64,000 nucleotides of DNA from Piromyces finnis (GCA_002104945.1 MCFH01000001.1:496001-560000); one strand, 5' to 3'; shown: positions 11,209 to 32,509, numbered from the stretch's first letter. Program-made: numbers and translations. The notes: generated by a model from the sequence alone, not told the origin.

Positions 11209-14200
11209 CAAAAAGAAAAACGTAAAGATGGAATGTTAAAAAAATATAATATTGAAAAAAATGATGAAGAACAAATCGATTATACAAAATTAGATGATAT
11301 CTATATTGATGATGAGTACAATAAAATTAATAAAAATAGTAATGATGATATTTCTAATTTAACAAAAGAAAATAAGACGTTTAATCAAAAAATTGATGAA
11401 ATCCGTAAAAAGATTATAGACAAGGGCGATATTAAAATTAGTAATAAAGCTACAAAGACAGAAAGTAAAAAAAAAAATAATAATAATAATAATAATAATA
11501 ATGATAATAATAATAATAATGATAATAATAATAATAACAACAACAACAAAAATAATAATAAAAATAATAATAATAATAACAATAACAACAACAACAACAA
11601 CAACAACAATAATAATAATAATAATAATAATGTTATCACAAAAAATCCAGATCATAGAAATGCAAAAGATTATCAAACAAAAGTAAATAAATTTAATAAA
11701 TTTGTTAGTGTTAATGTAAAAAAAAAAAAGGATAAAAAAAGCAATCAAGAAAATAATAATATTAGTAATAATGATGAAAAAGAAACACAATTAGGAAAAG
11801 TAAATAGTATGTATGAAAATGAAAAAGAGAAAGAAATTTCTGTATCAAAGGTATTTCCAAACTTTTCTAATGATGATGTCGATGATTTCATTGTAGAAAG
11901 TAATAGTCCTATTGAAGAGAGTGATTACAATATATTATCATCAAATGATGGTGATTTTAAAGATATTGATATTTTAAAGGATGATGATACTGACGTTATC
12001 AAAATAGAAACTCTTGAACAGGCAGAAGATAATAGTATAAGCCCAGTAGATAAAAAAGAAATAACGTCTACTTTTAAAAGTTTAAAAACCAATGAAACAG
12101 TTCAAAGTTTAATGATTAAAATTAGAGAACTTCTCGGTGATATAGAAATAAATGAAGATGAATATAAAAATATTGATTATTTTTTAAAAGAAGAAGAATT
12201 CACTGTAAATGAGAAAAAGAATATTGATGATGTTGGTTATGTAATTCATAAAGAAATACTATATAATTTTTATAATGATTTAATGGAAATAAAAAATGCT
12301 ATTGCTAATAATGAAGATAAACAAGCAGTGACATATCGTCTTTTTGGAGATTCATTAAATAATATTAATTTTCTGGACGTATTTAAATCAAAATTAATTA
12401 CTTCACTATATAATTCAGAGACTATATCAAATTTAGAATATTCATATATAGAATATTTGACCAAAGAGAAAAACAAAAATAAAGAATATCAAACAAGTAG
12501 ATCAACAATTTTAGATTTATTCGAAGAAGATAGTGATATTGATGATGATATATTTAATAAATGCATTACTGCCTTAAAATATCAAGCAATGAAAGCTAAC
12601 AATAATAACAAAAACGAATCTGTTGATAAAAATAAAAAGAAAAAGGAGCAATTGAAATTTTTTAAGAAAAAAACTACTGAAAAAAAAATTAAAAGTAGAA
12701 AGAAAAGAGAGAAAAGAATATATAATGAATATCAGAAAGACCTTTCAAAGAGACATCCTTTAAAAGGAAAAATAAAAGAAAATGATAAGTTTATGGAAAA
12801 AAACTTTTCAGAGATTAATTTAGAAAAGGATATCAAGCCAATAGAAGAGATGTCTGATGACTTTTTATACGAAAAAGTTAAAGGTATTACTTTTAACTTA
12901 TTTTTTTTATAATATTATAATATAATAGCAAAATTTAATATGTTATTATTATATATATTGTAATAAAAGTAAGTTTCTAATATTATTAATTTCATTAAAA
13001 ATTTCAATTAAATAGAATATGGTTCAAGTTTATTCAAATCAAAAAGTTCAATATCATCAAAAGAAATGACACCTAAAGGTATAATAAAATAATAAAATTT
13101 AATAATATATATAAAAATAATAAAAAAAAAATATATTTTATATATATTCCATCTAATTCTTGTATTCTTATAATACTATTATATTGATTGATGAAAAAAA
13201 AAAAAGAATCAAATATTGATTTAGACATTGCTGTTCATTCAAATCAAGTTAATGATGATGTTGATAAAGACATTATTTCAGCTATAAATAAATATAATTC
13301 ATATAATGATAATTCTAACAACATTAACTTTATAATGATTTCTGTTCTAAATGAACTCAAAAACTCAAAACATTTTCATGAAAAAATTAGTACATTATAT
13401 AAATTACAAGAATTATCCCTATTTAAGAGTAGTATCTTCAATATTAATATAAAAATAATTATATTAACTATAATCATATATCAAATAATTAATAATATCA
13501 ATATATGTTTATTTATATATTATAGAAAATATTGATGAATATTATTTATTAAAATTGATAGAGGAAATAATAAATTATATAAAAGATAATGATAACAAAG
13601 TAATATTGAGACTAGTCTATAACATAATTTTAAATTTAATAAAGAATGGTAACAAATATAAATTAAAAAAAAAAAAAAAACGCTATTAGTAAGGTTTAAT
13701 ACTTATTATTCTTCTGTATATATTCTCTTTTCTTTTTTTTTTTTTTTTAGATAAATATAGAACAATAATTGGAACAAATGTTAATTTATTTAAATATATA
13801 AATTACGGTTTACAAACTTACGATATAAAAATTATTGAAGTAAAATTTAACTAGAATATAATAGTACTTATATAAATTTATAATCAGTACTAACATTAAA
13901 TATTAAATATAAAAATAAGATTGCTGTTGAAATAATATATATCTTTTCAAAAGAAGGTAATATAATATTTGATATTTTCCATAATTATAGCTTAAATATA
14001 TTAATAGTTCTATTTTAAATTTTTCTATTTAAAGATATATATACGGAGAGATTAATCAATACAGGTATTTATATTGACAATAACTATATTTATGGCACGA
14101 TACTGAATAAATAACTAATAATTGATATTATTTATTATTTTAGGTGTGTTAGAATCACTTGTAATTTTAAGACATCATATTTCTAATGGCACGATTTTAA

Positions 14201-14401
14201 AATTATCTCAAGATGCTTTTAAATTATTAATAAATCGTGGTGGTAAATATCATAATTTCAATATTTTTTAATCTTAATAACTTTTATTAATGTAAATATT
14301 ATGAAAAAAAAAAAGGTGAGCGAACTAAAAAGTTAGCAAAATATTTATTATGTAACCCATGGGAAAATGTATATCAAAATTGGCTTTTATCAGAAGGTTA
14401 A
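9223..14401 (+). CDS. unrecognised protein: helical-repeat N-terminus, long acidic/Asn-rich middle, helical C-terminus
   Basis: About 17 exons give roughly 1,250 residues starting MTFKNPYLNEWK at 9223. The first 310 residues are leucine-rich amphipathic helices of armadillo/HEAT character, for example EAIQSLLNILEHTDNVEIIK and VEIIKILIKLLHEYIL. One 2.1-kb exon (10809-12884) then encodes a charged linker with an (ERER)n run near 11172-11203 and an Asn tract at 11479-11632. Its end is very basic (KKKTTEKKIKSRKKREKR). Helical segments return in the last 250 residues, ending KYLLCNPWENVYQNWLLSEG. The intron at 9891-9974 appears to use a GC donor. At the 3' end the stop at 14399-14401 may instead be spliced away (GTTAAT at 14397, acceptor CAG ending 14478), giving EVDT and a stop at 14487-14489. 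I do not recognise the family, so scaffold or adaptor is only a guess. Confidence 0.8.
9891..9974 (+). other. probable GC-AG intron
   Basis: The exon ends ATACCCAATG and the intron begins GCAAGAAT, with TTTAATAG before the next exon (AGCTTACAAAAC). Joining at GC keeps the frame (Asn-Glu-Leu-Thr-Lys). No GT nearby does the same. GC-AG introns are a known minor class of spliceosomal introns. Confidence 0.75.
11479..11632 (+). repeat. asparagine-coding AAT/AAC tract with Asp and Lys interruptions
   Basis: About 150 bases of AAT and AAC codons, broken by GAT and AAA, lie inside the large exon of the helical-repeat gene. The mixed codons suggest an older tract than the pure (AAT)30 in USO1. Confidence 0.92.
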
Positions 14402-14675
14402 TACTTATAATTATTTCTTGAATTGATAAAAATCTTATTCTTTTATTAATTCCTTTTCAATTTTTTAAATTTTAACAGTAGATACTTAAAAATTAAAATT
14501 TCAAGTCAGTATATAAATTCTATCTATAATCCTATTCAATCCAAATTAATTTAATTCTATGTAAATTTTAAATAAATATATAATTCATATGACTCTAATA
14601 AAATCTTTCAATAAATAAAATTTTGTTTTTAAATATTTTTAAATTGTTAAATTCAAAATTTAATTTTAATACAAA

Positions 14676-20656
<5,981 letters not shown>

Positions 20657-21773
20657 TATTCTTATAAATAATTTAAAATCTAACCACATTATATATTTAT
20701 TTCATATTATTTGGTGACAATATAATATACTCATTTTGTTATTACTTTTTTTTAATATTATTTAGTAATAATATATTTTATTATATGTAATGTACAATAC
20801 ATTAATGTATGTATAAACATTTTTAAAATAAAATAATCCTGAATTATCATGACTTTTATCATGAATACTAAATTATTAAAATTTACTATATATTACAGTT
20901 TTTAATATAATTTCATGTATCATACCATTTTGCAATTTTAAACTATTTTTTACAGTTAGATACATAATCTAAAAGTAAAAAATAGTATTTTATATTTTAT
21001 AATTATACTTGGTATTTTTTACAAATTTAATTTTTCAAAGTTCTCTTAAATATTAAAATAGAACTAAATAAAATATACAAATAATAAAAAATTAATATAA
21101 TAAAAAGAACAACAATAAAATATTATTGTTGTTGTTACTGTTATTGTTAATAATAATAGTAGTGTAAGTATTAATTACTATTATACTGTTATTGTTGTTG
21201 TTATACGTATTATTAATTATTGTTATTTTTATTATTATGCTTATAACTATGATTACTATTATAAATATTACAATAGTATAAACTACCTAATCTATATTCT
21301 CTTTTAAATAATACTCCATTATTTATTATAGATATTTAATAATTAAATATTATTAAATATTCTTTTTTTTTTTTTTTTTTTTTTTTTGTTTATACTTAAT
21401 TTTAATTAATATATTAAATAAGAAATATATTGTTTTTAATTTTTATATTAAAATTTCTAATTTTAATTATATATATATATATAGAAATATATTGAATAAA
21501 TTGAACTTTATTTTATCGTGGTGGTAAGATACTCTTTTTTTTTTTTTTTTTATTTCTAAAGAAAGCACATAAATTTATTAACAATATAATAACATTGAAA
21601 ATATCAAAAAAAGAAGAAGAAGAAAAATGAATAAAATTTAATTTCTCTATTAGATTTTTTATAAAAAATTATTATTTTTTATAAAAATAGACATTACTTT
21701 AAAAGAATATATTTTTAATGAATATTTTATTTTTTAATAAATACAAACTTTAAATCAATTTCACATTATATAA

Positions 21774-21807
<34 letters not shown>

Positions 21808-21935
21808 GTCTATACCTTATAATATGAAATTGTTATAAATAACAATAATAATAATAATTTTTTTAATATAATAAAAATATATACGTATATAAAAATAATC
21901 TAATTAGTTGTAATATATATACATAAATAACGACT
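20657..21935. other. intergenic, SMC6 to Pumilio
   Basis: The 1,279 bases hold the SMC6 3' region, a nested inverted repeat at 20942-20986, decayed GTT/ATT repeats at about 21120-21250, and long T and A runs near 21362-21387, 21536-21551 and 21779-21805. No open frame looks coding. The Pumilio promoter should be in the last few hundred bases. Confidence 0.65.
20942..20986. repeat. nested perfect inverted repeat (hairpin)
   Basis: ACTATTTTTTAC at 20942-20953 pairs exactly with GTAAAAAATAGT at 20975-20986. Inside it, TTAGAT (20956-20961) pairs with ATCTAA (20967-20972) around the loop ACATA, with a two-by-two mismatch between the stems. That makes 18 base pairs in 45 bases, lying 286 bases after the SMC6 stop. 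The role is unknown. Confidence 0.8.
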
Positions 21936-25687
<3,752 letters not shown>

Positions 25688-25780
25688 ATTTTTATATATT
25701 AATTTTACATTAATTATGAAATTATTTAAGGCATATTTAAATTTTTCTATAAACATTTTTAAAAATTATGAAAAAAATTA

Positions 25781-26000
25781 TATATATAATAGATTATATA
25801 ATATTAATTACTTTATAAATATGTTAAAATTCATTATAAATAAATATCATATTTTGTATTATTATTATGTATTTTAATTAACAATTTATATATATATAAT
25901 AGATTATATAATATTAATTACTTTATAAATATGTTAAAATTCATTATAAATAAATATCATATTTTGTATTATTATTATGTATTTTAATTAACAATTTATA
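25781..26000. repeat. perfect 110-bp tandem duplication
   Basis: Bases 25781-25890 and 25891-26000 are identical over all 110 positions. Both begin TATATATAATAGATTATATA and end ATTTTAATTAACAATTTATA. The unit has no long open frame. The identity implies a very recent duplication just 3' of the Pumilio gene. Confidence 0.97.
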
Positions 26001-26111
26001 AAATTGTATAAGTTAAAAATAAATAATGTAAAATATATATATATAATAGAATTATATTATTCATATTCATATTTATATTATTATTATTATAAATATTATT
26101 ATTATTATAAA

Positions 26112-26211
<100 letters not shown>

Positions 26212-26461
26212 TAATATTTTCATTAAAAAGCTTAATTATTAAAAAAAAATCGTTATTTTAATTATATAACTATAATTAAAAGTTTTAACTTTGCACTAGT
26301 TTTTTTCAATAATTACTTAGTCTCTTTTTTTTAGTATAATTAATTAGTTGGCATATATTATCCAAAGTAAAATTAATCTAACAAGAAACTTATACAATTA
26401 AACATATATTATTTAAGAAATGTATTTATTATATATATATAATTGATTCTTTTTTTTTTTC

Positions 26462-26611
<150 letters not shown>

Positions 26612-27322
26612 TAAAAATTACATTTAGATCAGTAAAATTTATGTTTTGATTTTAACTTTAATATTATAATTAGTTTTTAAAAATAACAATTAAAACAATT
26701 TTTAATTATTTGTTTTATAAATTGGCTTTTATAATAATGTTAATTATCTTGTTTATTTATTAATTAATATATTAAGTAGAATATTAGCAATTTTAAATTT
26801 TCTATAATAAGTATAATTTTTATTATTTTAAGATGATCTACTAAAAATAAAAAATAAAAAAAAAGTAAAAAAAAAAAAAAAAAAACCTTCTTTAATATCT
26901 TTTAATTCAACGTACTTTACAATTATCAATTAAATATATTAAAATTAAAATTTAAAAATTTTAAATTTTAAATTTTAAATTCTATATTTAAATTATTTAA
27001 ATTATAATATTAATAAAATTGTTGTTTAGAAAGCAATTATAATTTTTAAAATTATGATTTAAGATATACTTAATTTATTAGAATCTATCACTTATTTTTT
27101 AAAAAAAAGTATAAAAAGAAGACTATTTTTCTCTTATTTTAAAAATCATTAGTATTATATTTATTAAATATAATATAGATACCAATCTAAAAAATAAAAT
27201 AAAATTTTAAAACAAAAAACGATACTCACTAATTAAATAATTTTTATATTATTATTATAATATAAAATAATTTTTTAATTTTTTAAAAAAAAAAAAATAA
27301 GAAAAAACAATTAAAATCAAAA
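26612..27322. other. upstream region of the triple-repeat protein gene
   Basis: The 711 bases are almost entirely A and T, with an A-run near 26860-26884 and a (TTTAAA)-rich stretch at about 26937-26980. The last 50 bases before the ATG are A-rich, as is common before strongly translated genes in AT-rich genomes. No specific element is recognised. Confidence 0.6.
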
Positions 27323-29944
27323 ATGGCCAAGGGAAAGTATACTTCTAAGTTCACTAGCGTTACTGCTGAACTTTTCAATGACTATTATGAAGATACCAAC
27401 ACTGTTATTAGTAAGAAGATGGCTAATAATGCCGCTTCTCAAAAAACTAACAATGTAAGTACCAAACAAAATAAGGCTGTTTTATCTTCTAAACCACAGA
27501 AGAAGCAGAACTTAAAGAAGCAAAACAATTCTGCTAACAAAAAGGTTATTACCCAATCTTTAAAGCAAACTGCTAGTTTCCTTAACAACAAGCAAAAATA
27601 CCAACAAGAATTCCCAACTCTTGGACAATCATACAAGTCACAAACTACTCAAAAACCACAACCACAAATGAAACAACAACAACAACAAATTAAAAAGCAA
27701 CAACCACAAAAGCTTTTCAACAAAACTACTGCTCCAAGAACTTACAGATCTCCAGCTACTTACACCACAAAGCAAACCGAAGAACTTCTTCGCCAATTCT
27801 ATTCACTTTGTCAAAGTTACAATGGTATGAATTACTTTGGTAAAGCCGTTTTCCAAAACTGTTCTTGGTCTAAGAACCAAAATGGTCAATGGTTAAATTC
27901 AGCTTCTGCCCTTGCTTTAAAGAATGCTCCAATTGTTCGTAAAATGCAACGTCAAGCCTCTGTTAAGAAGCAACCAATGAAACAACTCACTCGCCAAGCT
28001 TCTGTTAAGAAGCAACAACCATCCATGAAAATGGGTAAACAACAAGCTGAAAAATTGTTCCTTAATGAATTCAGCGAAATCTCACAATTATTCAATGGAA
28101 TGAGTTACTTCGGTAAATCATCATACCAAGAAAATTCATGGGCTAAGAACCGTCAAGGTCAATGGGTTTCTAAGGCTTCTTCTATTTCTTTAAAGAATGC
28201 CCCAATTGTTCGTAAAGTTCAAACTATTCGTTCACGTCAAGCTTCCGCTAAGAAGCAACCAGTCCAACAAAAGGCTCCAATCCGTCAAGCTCCAGTTAAG
28301 AAGCAACCAGTTCAACAAAAGGCTCCAGTCCGTCAAGCTCCAGTTAAGAAACAACCAGTTCAACAAAGAAAAATGAAAAAGCAACAACGTTCTATGAAGC
28401 CAGTTGTTAACAGTGCTATCACTATGGAACAAAAGCAAATGAACCAAAAAATGATTGTTGCTCAACAAAATGCTTCCATGAAATTACAACAACAAATTCT
28501 TAAGCAATTCAATGAAAAGCAACAACAATTAGAAAAGAAGAAGAAGCTTGAACAACAACAAAAATTAAAGCAACAACAACAATTAAAAATCCAAAAGAAG
28601 AATGCTGAAAAGAAAGCTCAAACTGTTAAGCAACCAACTAACCTTAAGAAGCAACAATTAGAAAAGGAAAAGAAGAGAGTTCAAAAAGCTCAAAAGACTC
28701 TTAACAAAGGAAACAAGTTAAACAACAAGACCAAAAGAAATGTTAGACAAATGTCAAGAAGTCAAGCTAAGAAGCTCCGTAAGAAGCAACAATTAGTTAA
28801 CACTATTAACAAGCGTATTCAAGAATTAGTTGCTGAAAAACAACAAAAGCAACTCTTCAGTCAAATGGTCAAGCAAAAGGCTGAACAAATTTTAGAAGAA
28901 AAGCACGAACTTGCTATTCAAAAGAGCATTGCCCTCTCTAAGAAGGAAGCTCAAGGTAACAAGCTTCGTGAAAAGGAATCATTCGATAAGCAACAAAAAC
29001 AAATTCAAAAGAAGCTTACTAAGCAAAAGAGTCAAATCAAACAAAAGGTCAACAAGAAGAATTCTCAATTAGAAGCCCAAAAGAAGAAGCAATTAGCTGA
29101 ATTAAGAAACAATTTAACTCCAGAACAATTCAACAAAATTCAAAGCATTATGCAACAAAAGGGTAACAACACTAAGGAACAAAACGAAAGACAATTACAA
29201 TCAGAACAAGCCAAGAAGAACTGGCAAGAACAAGTTAGAAAGATGAAGGCTAGACAACAAGATGTTCAACAAAAGCAAGAAAAGCAATCTTTAATGAAGA
29301 AACGTTTAGAAAGTATTAAGAGAAAATTAACTCCAAAACAACAAGAAAACTTAATGAACAAGCTTAAGATAAAGGAACAACAAAAGCAAAAGACTTCTCA
29401 ACTTAAGAACCGTCAACCAAGAGCTAATAACAACAACAAGAAATTTGTTAAGAGAGCCCCAATCAATCAAGCCCCAGTTAAACAAGCTCCAGTTAAGAAG
29501 CAAAACACTAAGCAAATGAACAAGAAGACTGAAGTTTGGACTTTTGTTTCTTACAACAAGAATTCAAAGGTTCAAAAGCCAGTCCAAAAGAATGCCGCTC
29601 CAAAGCCAGTTCAACAAAAGTCTAAGAATGTCAAACAATTCAAGACTATTTTAACTAGAAAGTTCAATGCCTCAGAAACTAAAATGTACAACACTGAATT
29701 CACCGAATTATGTAATGTTTTCGAATCAACCAAATATGTTACTTACTCTAACTACAAGACCTGGAGTATGAACAAGTCTGGTAGATATGTTTCCAACGCT
29801 TCTGTTATTGCAGCTAGAAATGCCCCAAGAATTACTAGAGGATTATCTAAGCAAATGTTCTTTGGTAAAAAGATGAACATGAAGACTCAAAATGTTAAGC
29901 CACAACAAGTTAGAAACAAGAAGAACAACAGATCTAGATGCTAA
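27323..29944 (+). CDS. intronless Lys/Gln-rich protein with three copies of a novel ~60-residue module
   Basis: A single 2,622-base exon encodes 873 residues, beginning MAKGKYTSKFTSVTAELF. The protein is very basic and Gln-rich, with helical low-complexity sequence between about residues 360 and 720. Three copies of a module lie at about residues 150-208, 239-298 and 784-841. The shared pattern is F-x3-C/S ... YFGK ... SW-x-KN-x2-GQW-x3-AS ... L-KNAP-IVRK. Copy 3 is diverged and two residues shorter. Between copies 1 and 2 and after copy 2 are short repeats, RQA[SP][VA]KKQP, several of which fit a basophilic kinase site (R-Q-A-S). EFPTLG occurs near residue 95. Codons favour AAG, GCT, AAC and CGT, as in the neighbouring eL38 gene and unlike the other genes here, which suggests strong expression. 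I do not recognise the family. An abundant RNA- or ribosome-associated protein is one possible reading. Confidence 0.9.
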   Translation: MAKGKYTSKFTSVTAELFNDYYEDTNTVISKKMANNAASQKTNNVSTKQNKAVLSSKPQKKQNLKKQNNSANKKVITQSLKQTASFLNNKQKYQQEFPTLGQSYKSQTTQKPQPQMKQQQQQIKKQQPQKLFNKTTAPRTYRSPATYTTKQTEELLRQFYSLCQSYNGMNYFGKAVFQNCSWSKNQNGQWLNSASALALKNAPIVRKMQRQASVKKQPMKQLTRQASVKKQQPSMKMGKQQAEKLFLNEFSEISQLFNGMSYFGKSSYQENSWAKNRQGQWVSKASSISLKNAPIVRKVQTIRSRQASAKKQPVQQKAPIRQAPVKKQPVQQKAPVRQAPVKKQPVQQRKMKKQQRSMKPVVNSAITMEQKQMNQKMIVAQQNASMKLQQQILKQFNEKQQQLEKKKKLEQQQKLKQQQQLKIQKKNAEKKAQTVKQPTNLKKQQLEKEKKRVQKAQKTLNKGNKLNNKTKRNVRQMSRSQAKKLRKKQQLVNTINKRIQELVAEKQQKQLFSQMVKQKAEQILEEKHELAIQKSIALSKKEAQGNKLREKESFDKQQKQIQKKLTKQKSQIKQKVNKKNSQLEAQKKKQLAELRNNLTPEQFNKIQSIMQQKGNNTKEQNERQLQSEQAKKNWQEQVRKMKARQQDVQQKQEKQSLMKKRLESIKRKLTPKQQENLMNKLKIKEQQKQKTSQLKNRQPRANNNNKKFVKRAPINQAPVKQAPVKKQNTKQMNKKTEVWTFVSYNKNSKVQKPVQKNAAPKPVQQKSKNVKQFKTILTRKFNASETKMYNTEFTELCNVFESTKYVTYSNYKTWSMNKSGRYVSNASVIAARNAPRITRGLSKQMFFGKKMNMKTQNVKPQQVRNKKNNRSRC

Positions 29945-30704
29945 ATTGATAAATGTTTAGAAGTGTTTTTTTTTAAATAATAAGTTTTTTGTGTAAAAAA
30001 TTTTTTAACATTATACCATGTTTAATTATTTCTATAATAATATTTTATTTTAATAATTAGACATAAAAAATAAAATTTATATAAAAAAAAAAAAAGATGT
30101 TTTGAATTTTTAGTGTGTATTTTTTGTGTGTTAAAGAAAAGTGAAACTTTATTTTTTTATATTTGTAAGGGTTAGAATTATAAAATCATTAGATAATTTT
30201 AAATTATGAAGTATATAAAAAAAGTATGTGTTTAAGTTAAAAAAAAATATAAAGAAAATTATTCAAAATGGAATATCACAGACAATTAAAAAAATAAAAG
30301 ATTTTATTTTCCTAAAAGCAATTCAACACATGAATATTACTAAAAGTTATTATTTCCACACTATAATAACTAACAAACCACAATTAAATAAAATACCATT
30401 ACAAAATATATTACTATCCTACAACTGCATATTGAAAAACACATAAATAATTCAAGACAAAAAAAAAAAAAAAAAAAAAAAAAACGAGTTAAAAAATTAT
30501 TCAAAAAATCCATTTGAAATTCAATTTAATTTGAATTAATTCATAATATATGGTAAATAAATAGTTAATATATTTATTCGAAATATGATTAATTGATAAA
30601 ATATTAGCCAATCAAAATATTGTTGATTTTTTGAAAAGAAAATAGGAAATTTACTTAGTTATTTTTCTTTCTCTCACATTTTTGCACGTAGACATTGTAT
30701 TAAA
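29945..30704. other. intergenic, triple-repeat gene to eL38
   Basis: The 760 bases include the 3' region of one gene and the eL38 promoter. A GGGTTAGAAT motif lies at 30169-30178, about 530 bases before the eL38 ATG, and an A-run lies at 30460-30484. The small open frame at 30228-30446 is Lys/Asn/Ile-rich and looks like chance. Confidence 0.65.
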
Positions 30705-31230
30705 ATGGTATATTTTTAATAAAATAAATATATATGTGTTATGAATTTTTTTTATAAATTTAAGAAATGATATTAATCCATCCATACTTTATTTAAATAT
30801 GTGTATTATATAAATAATTTGTATTGTAAATAGCCAAAACAAGTTAAAGAAATCAAGGATTTCCTTATCATTGCCAGACGCAAGGACGCTCAATGTATGA
30901 TATATATGATATAATATTCAATTATTTATATAAAAGTATTCAGTAATAAAGTATTAATATAATTTCGAAATTAATTATATATTATAATAGCTGTCAAGAT
31001 TAAGAAGAACAACAGACAAACCAAGTTCAAGGTTAGATGTTCTAAGTATCTTTACACCCTTGTTGTCAACGACCAATCTAAGGTCAAGAAGCTTAAGCAA
31101 AGTTTACCACCAGGTATGTATAGATAAATATAAGAATTTATAATTATTTATTAAAAAGATGTGGTTATTAATAAATATAATATTATTTTATTATTATTAT
31201 AAAACAGAACTTAAGGTCCAAACCATCTAA
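30705..31230 (+). CDS. RPL38: large-subunit ribosomal protein eL38, four exons
   Basis: eL38 is a small structural protein of the 60S subunit. The exons are 30705-30707, 30834-30894, 30991-31113 and 31208-31230. They give 69 residues, the usual size, starting [20 protein letters not shown] and ending PPELKVQTI. The first exon is only the ATG, so the intron sits directly after the start codon; this is a common arrangement in ribosomal-protein genes. Codons are GC-richer than in most neighbours (AAG, GTC, AAC, ACC), as expected for a highly expressed gene. The LAMMER kinase gene converges from the other side, 453 bases after the stop. Confidence 0.98.
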
Positions 31231-31683
31231 AATATTTAAAAAAATATTTTTGAAACTGGATAAACGTGCATTTAAATAAATAAATTATTTAAACATAAAT
31301 CAATATAAACAATAATATATATTTATAGTGTGAATAACAGTAATGTTTAAGTGTTGAATTTGGTAATATCAAAAAAGGAATAAATATATGTGAAAAGCAA
31401 TTATAAAAATATTATTTGAGGTTTGAAAAAAGAAGATATTAAATAGATGGGGTATATTTTTTATAAATACTTTTAACCGTAATAATAAAAGTAGGAAATA
31501 AAATGAAGGTAACATTTAGAAATTATATTATACAAATTGTTATTTATTTTAGGTAAAGTTTGGTGTTGATATAGTTAAAAAAAGAATGTTTTGATGTTAC
31601 GAAGGTTAAATTTTATTGAAATCATTTAGTTTTTTTATTTTTCAATAAAAATAAGTTTATTATAAGTAATTTTAAATATTTTT
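31231..31683. other. convergent intergenic region, eL38 / LAMMER kinase
   Basis: These 453 bases hold the two 3' untranslated regions. I see no coding potential or stable structure. Confidence 0.65.
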
Positions 31684-32466
31684 TTACAAAGCATTTTCAT
31701 TTTTATCTTCATCAGGATTATATTTAAAAAAATTATGTTGCTTAGCTTCATATGCAGTAATTCTTTTGTTGGGATCGTATATCAAAAGTTTTTGAACCAA
31801 GTCAAGAAATAATTCATAAAATTTATTTTTAGGTGGTATTATTTTCTTTGTTAAATATTAATTGAAAATTAAAAAAAAAAAATAAAAAATAAAAAACAAT
31901 TAGTTTGTTATTTTAGCATTAATTTTTGTATAAAGTTTAGGCTTACATTTAATTGTTTCATCGATTTAACATATTTTTTACTATCATCCGTTGTTTTTTC
32001 ATTGGGGTAATTTAAATCGCCATTTGGTAAAAAAATATCTTTAGTTTCTTCATTATGTACACGTAAATGTTTAGGGATAGGGCCAATAACCTGTTCCATC
32101 ATTGCTAAATGTTCTAAATTATCGTGAGTTTGAAAAAGTGCCGATCCCGTAAAAAATTCAATTAAAATACAACCAACAGACCATATATCACAAGGATACG
32201 ACCAACCTAAATCTTTTTTTTTTTTTTTTTAGTATTATTGCTTTTAACATTATAATATAGTAAAAATATATATATATATTCATATTTAATCAAGGCAAAA
32301 AAAAAAAAAAAAATTACTTAATATAATTTCAGGAGCTCTATAATGTCTAGTACTAACAACCGAACTATGATATTCATCTTCAAATGTTGCACTACCAAAA
32401 TCAATTAATTGAATTTCGGTTGAACGAAGTACCTTGATTTTCTTTGATTTTAATAAAATTAAAAGA

Positions 32467-32509
<43 letters not shown>

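Noticed and set aside
11385-11790. Poly-Leu/Ile open frames opposite the Asn-rich exon
   Set aside because: They are antisense shadows of AAT/AAC codons in a supported plus-strand exon.
30228-30446. 72-codon plus-strand frame between the triple-repeat gene and eL38
   Set aside because: Lys/Ile/Asn-rich composition expected of random AT-rich DNA; it lies in the eL38 promoter region without splice or family support.
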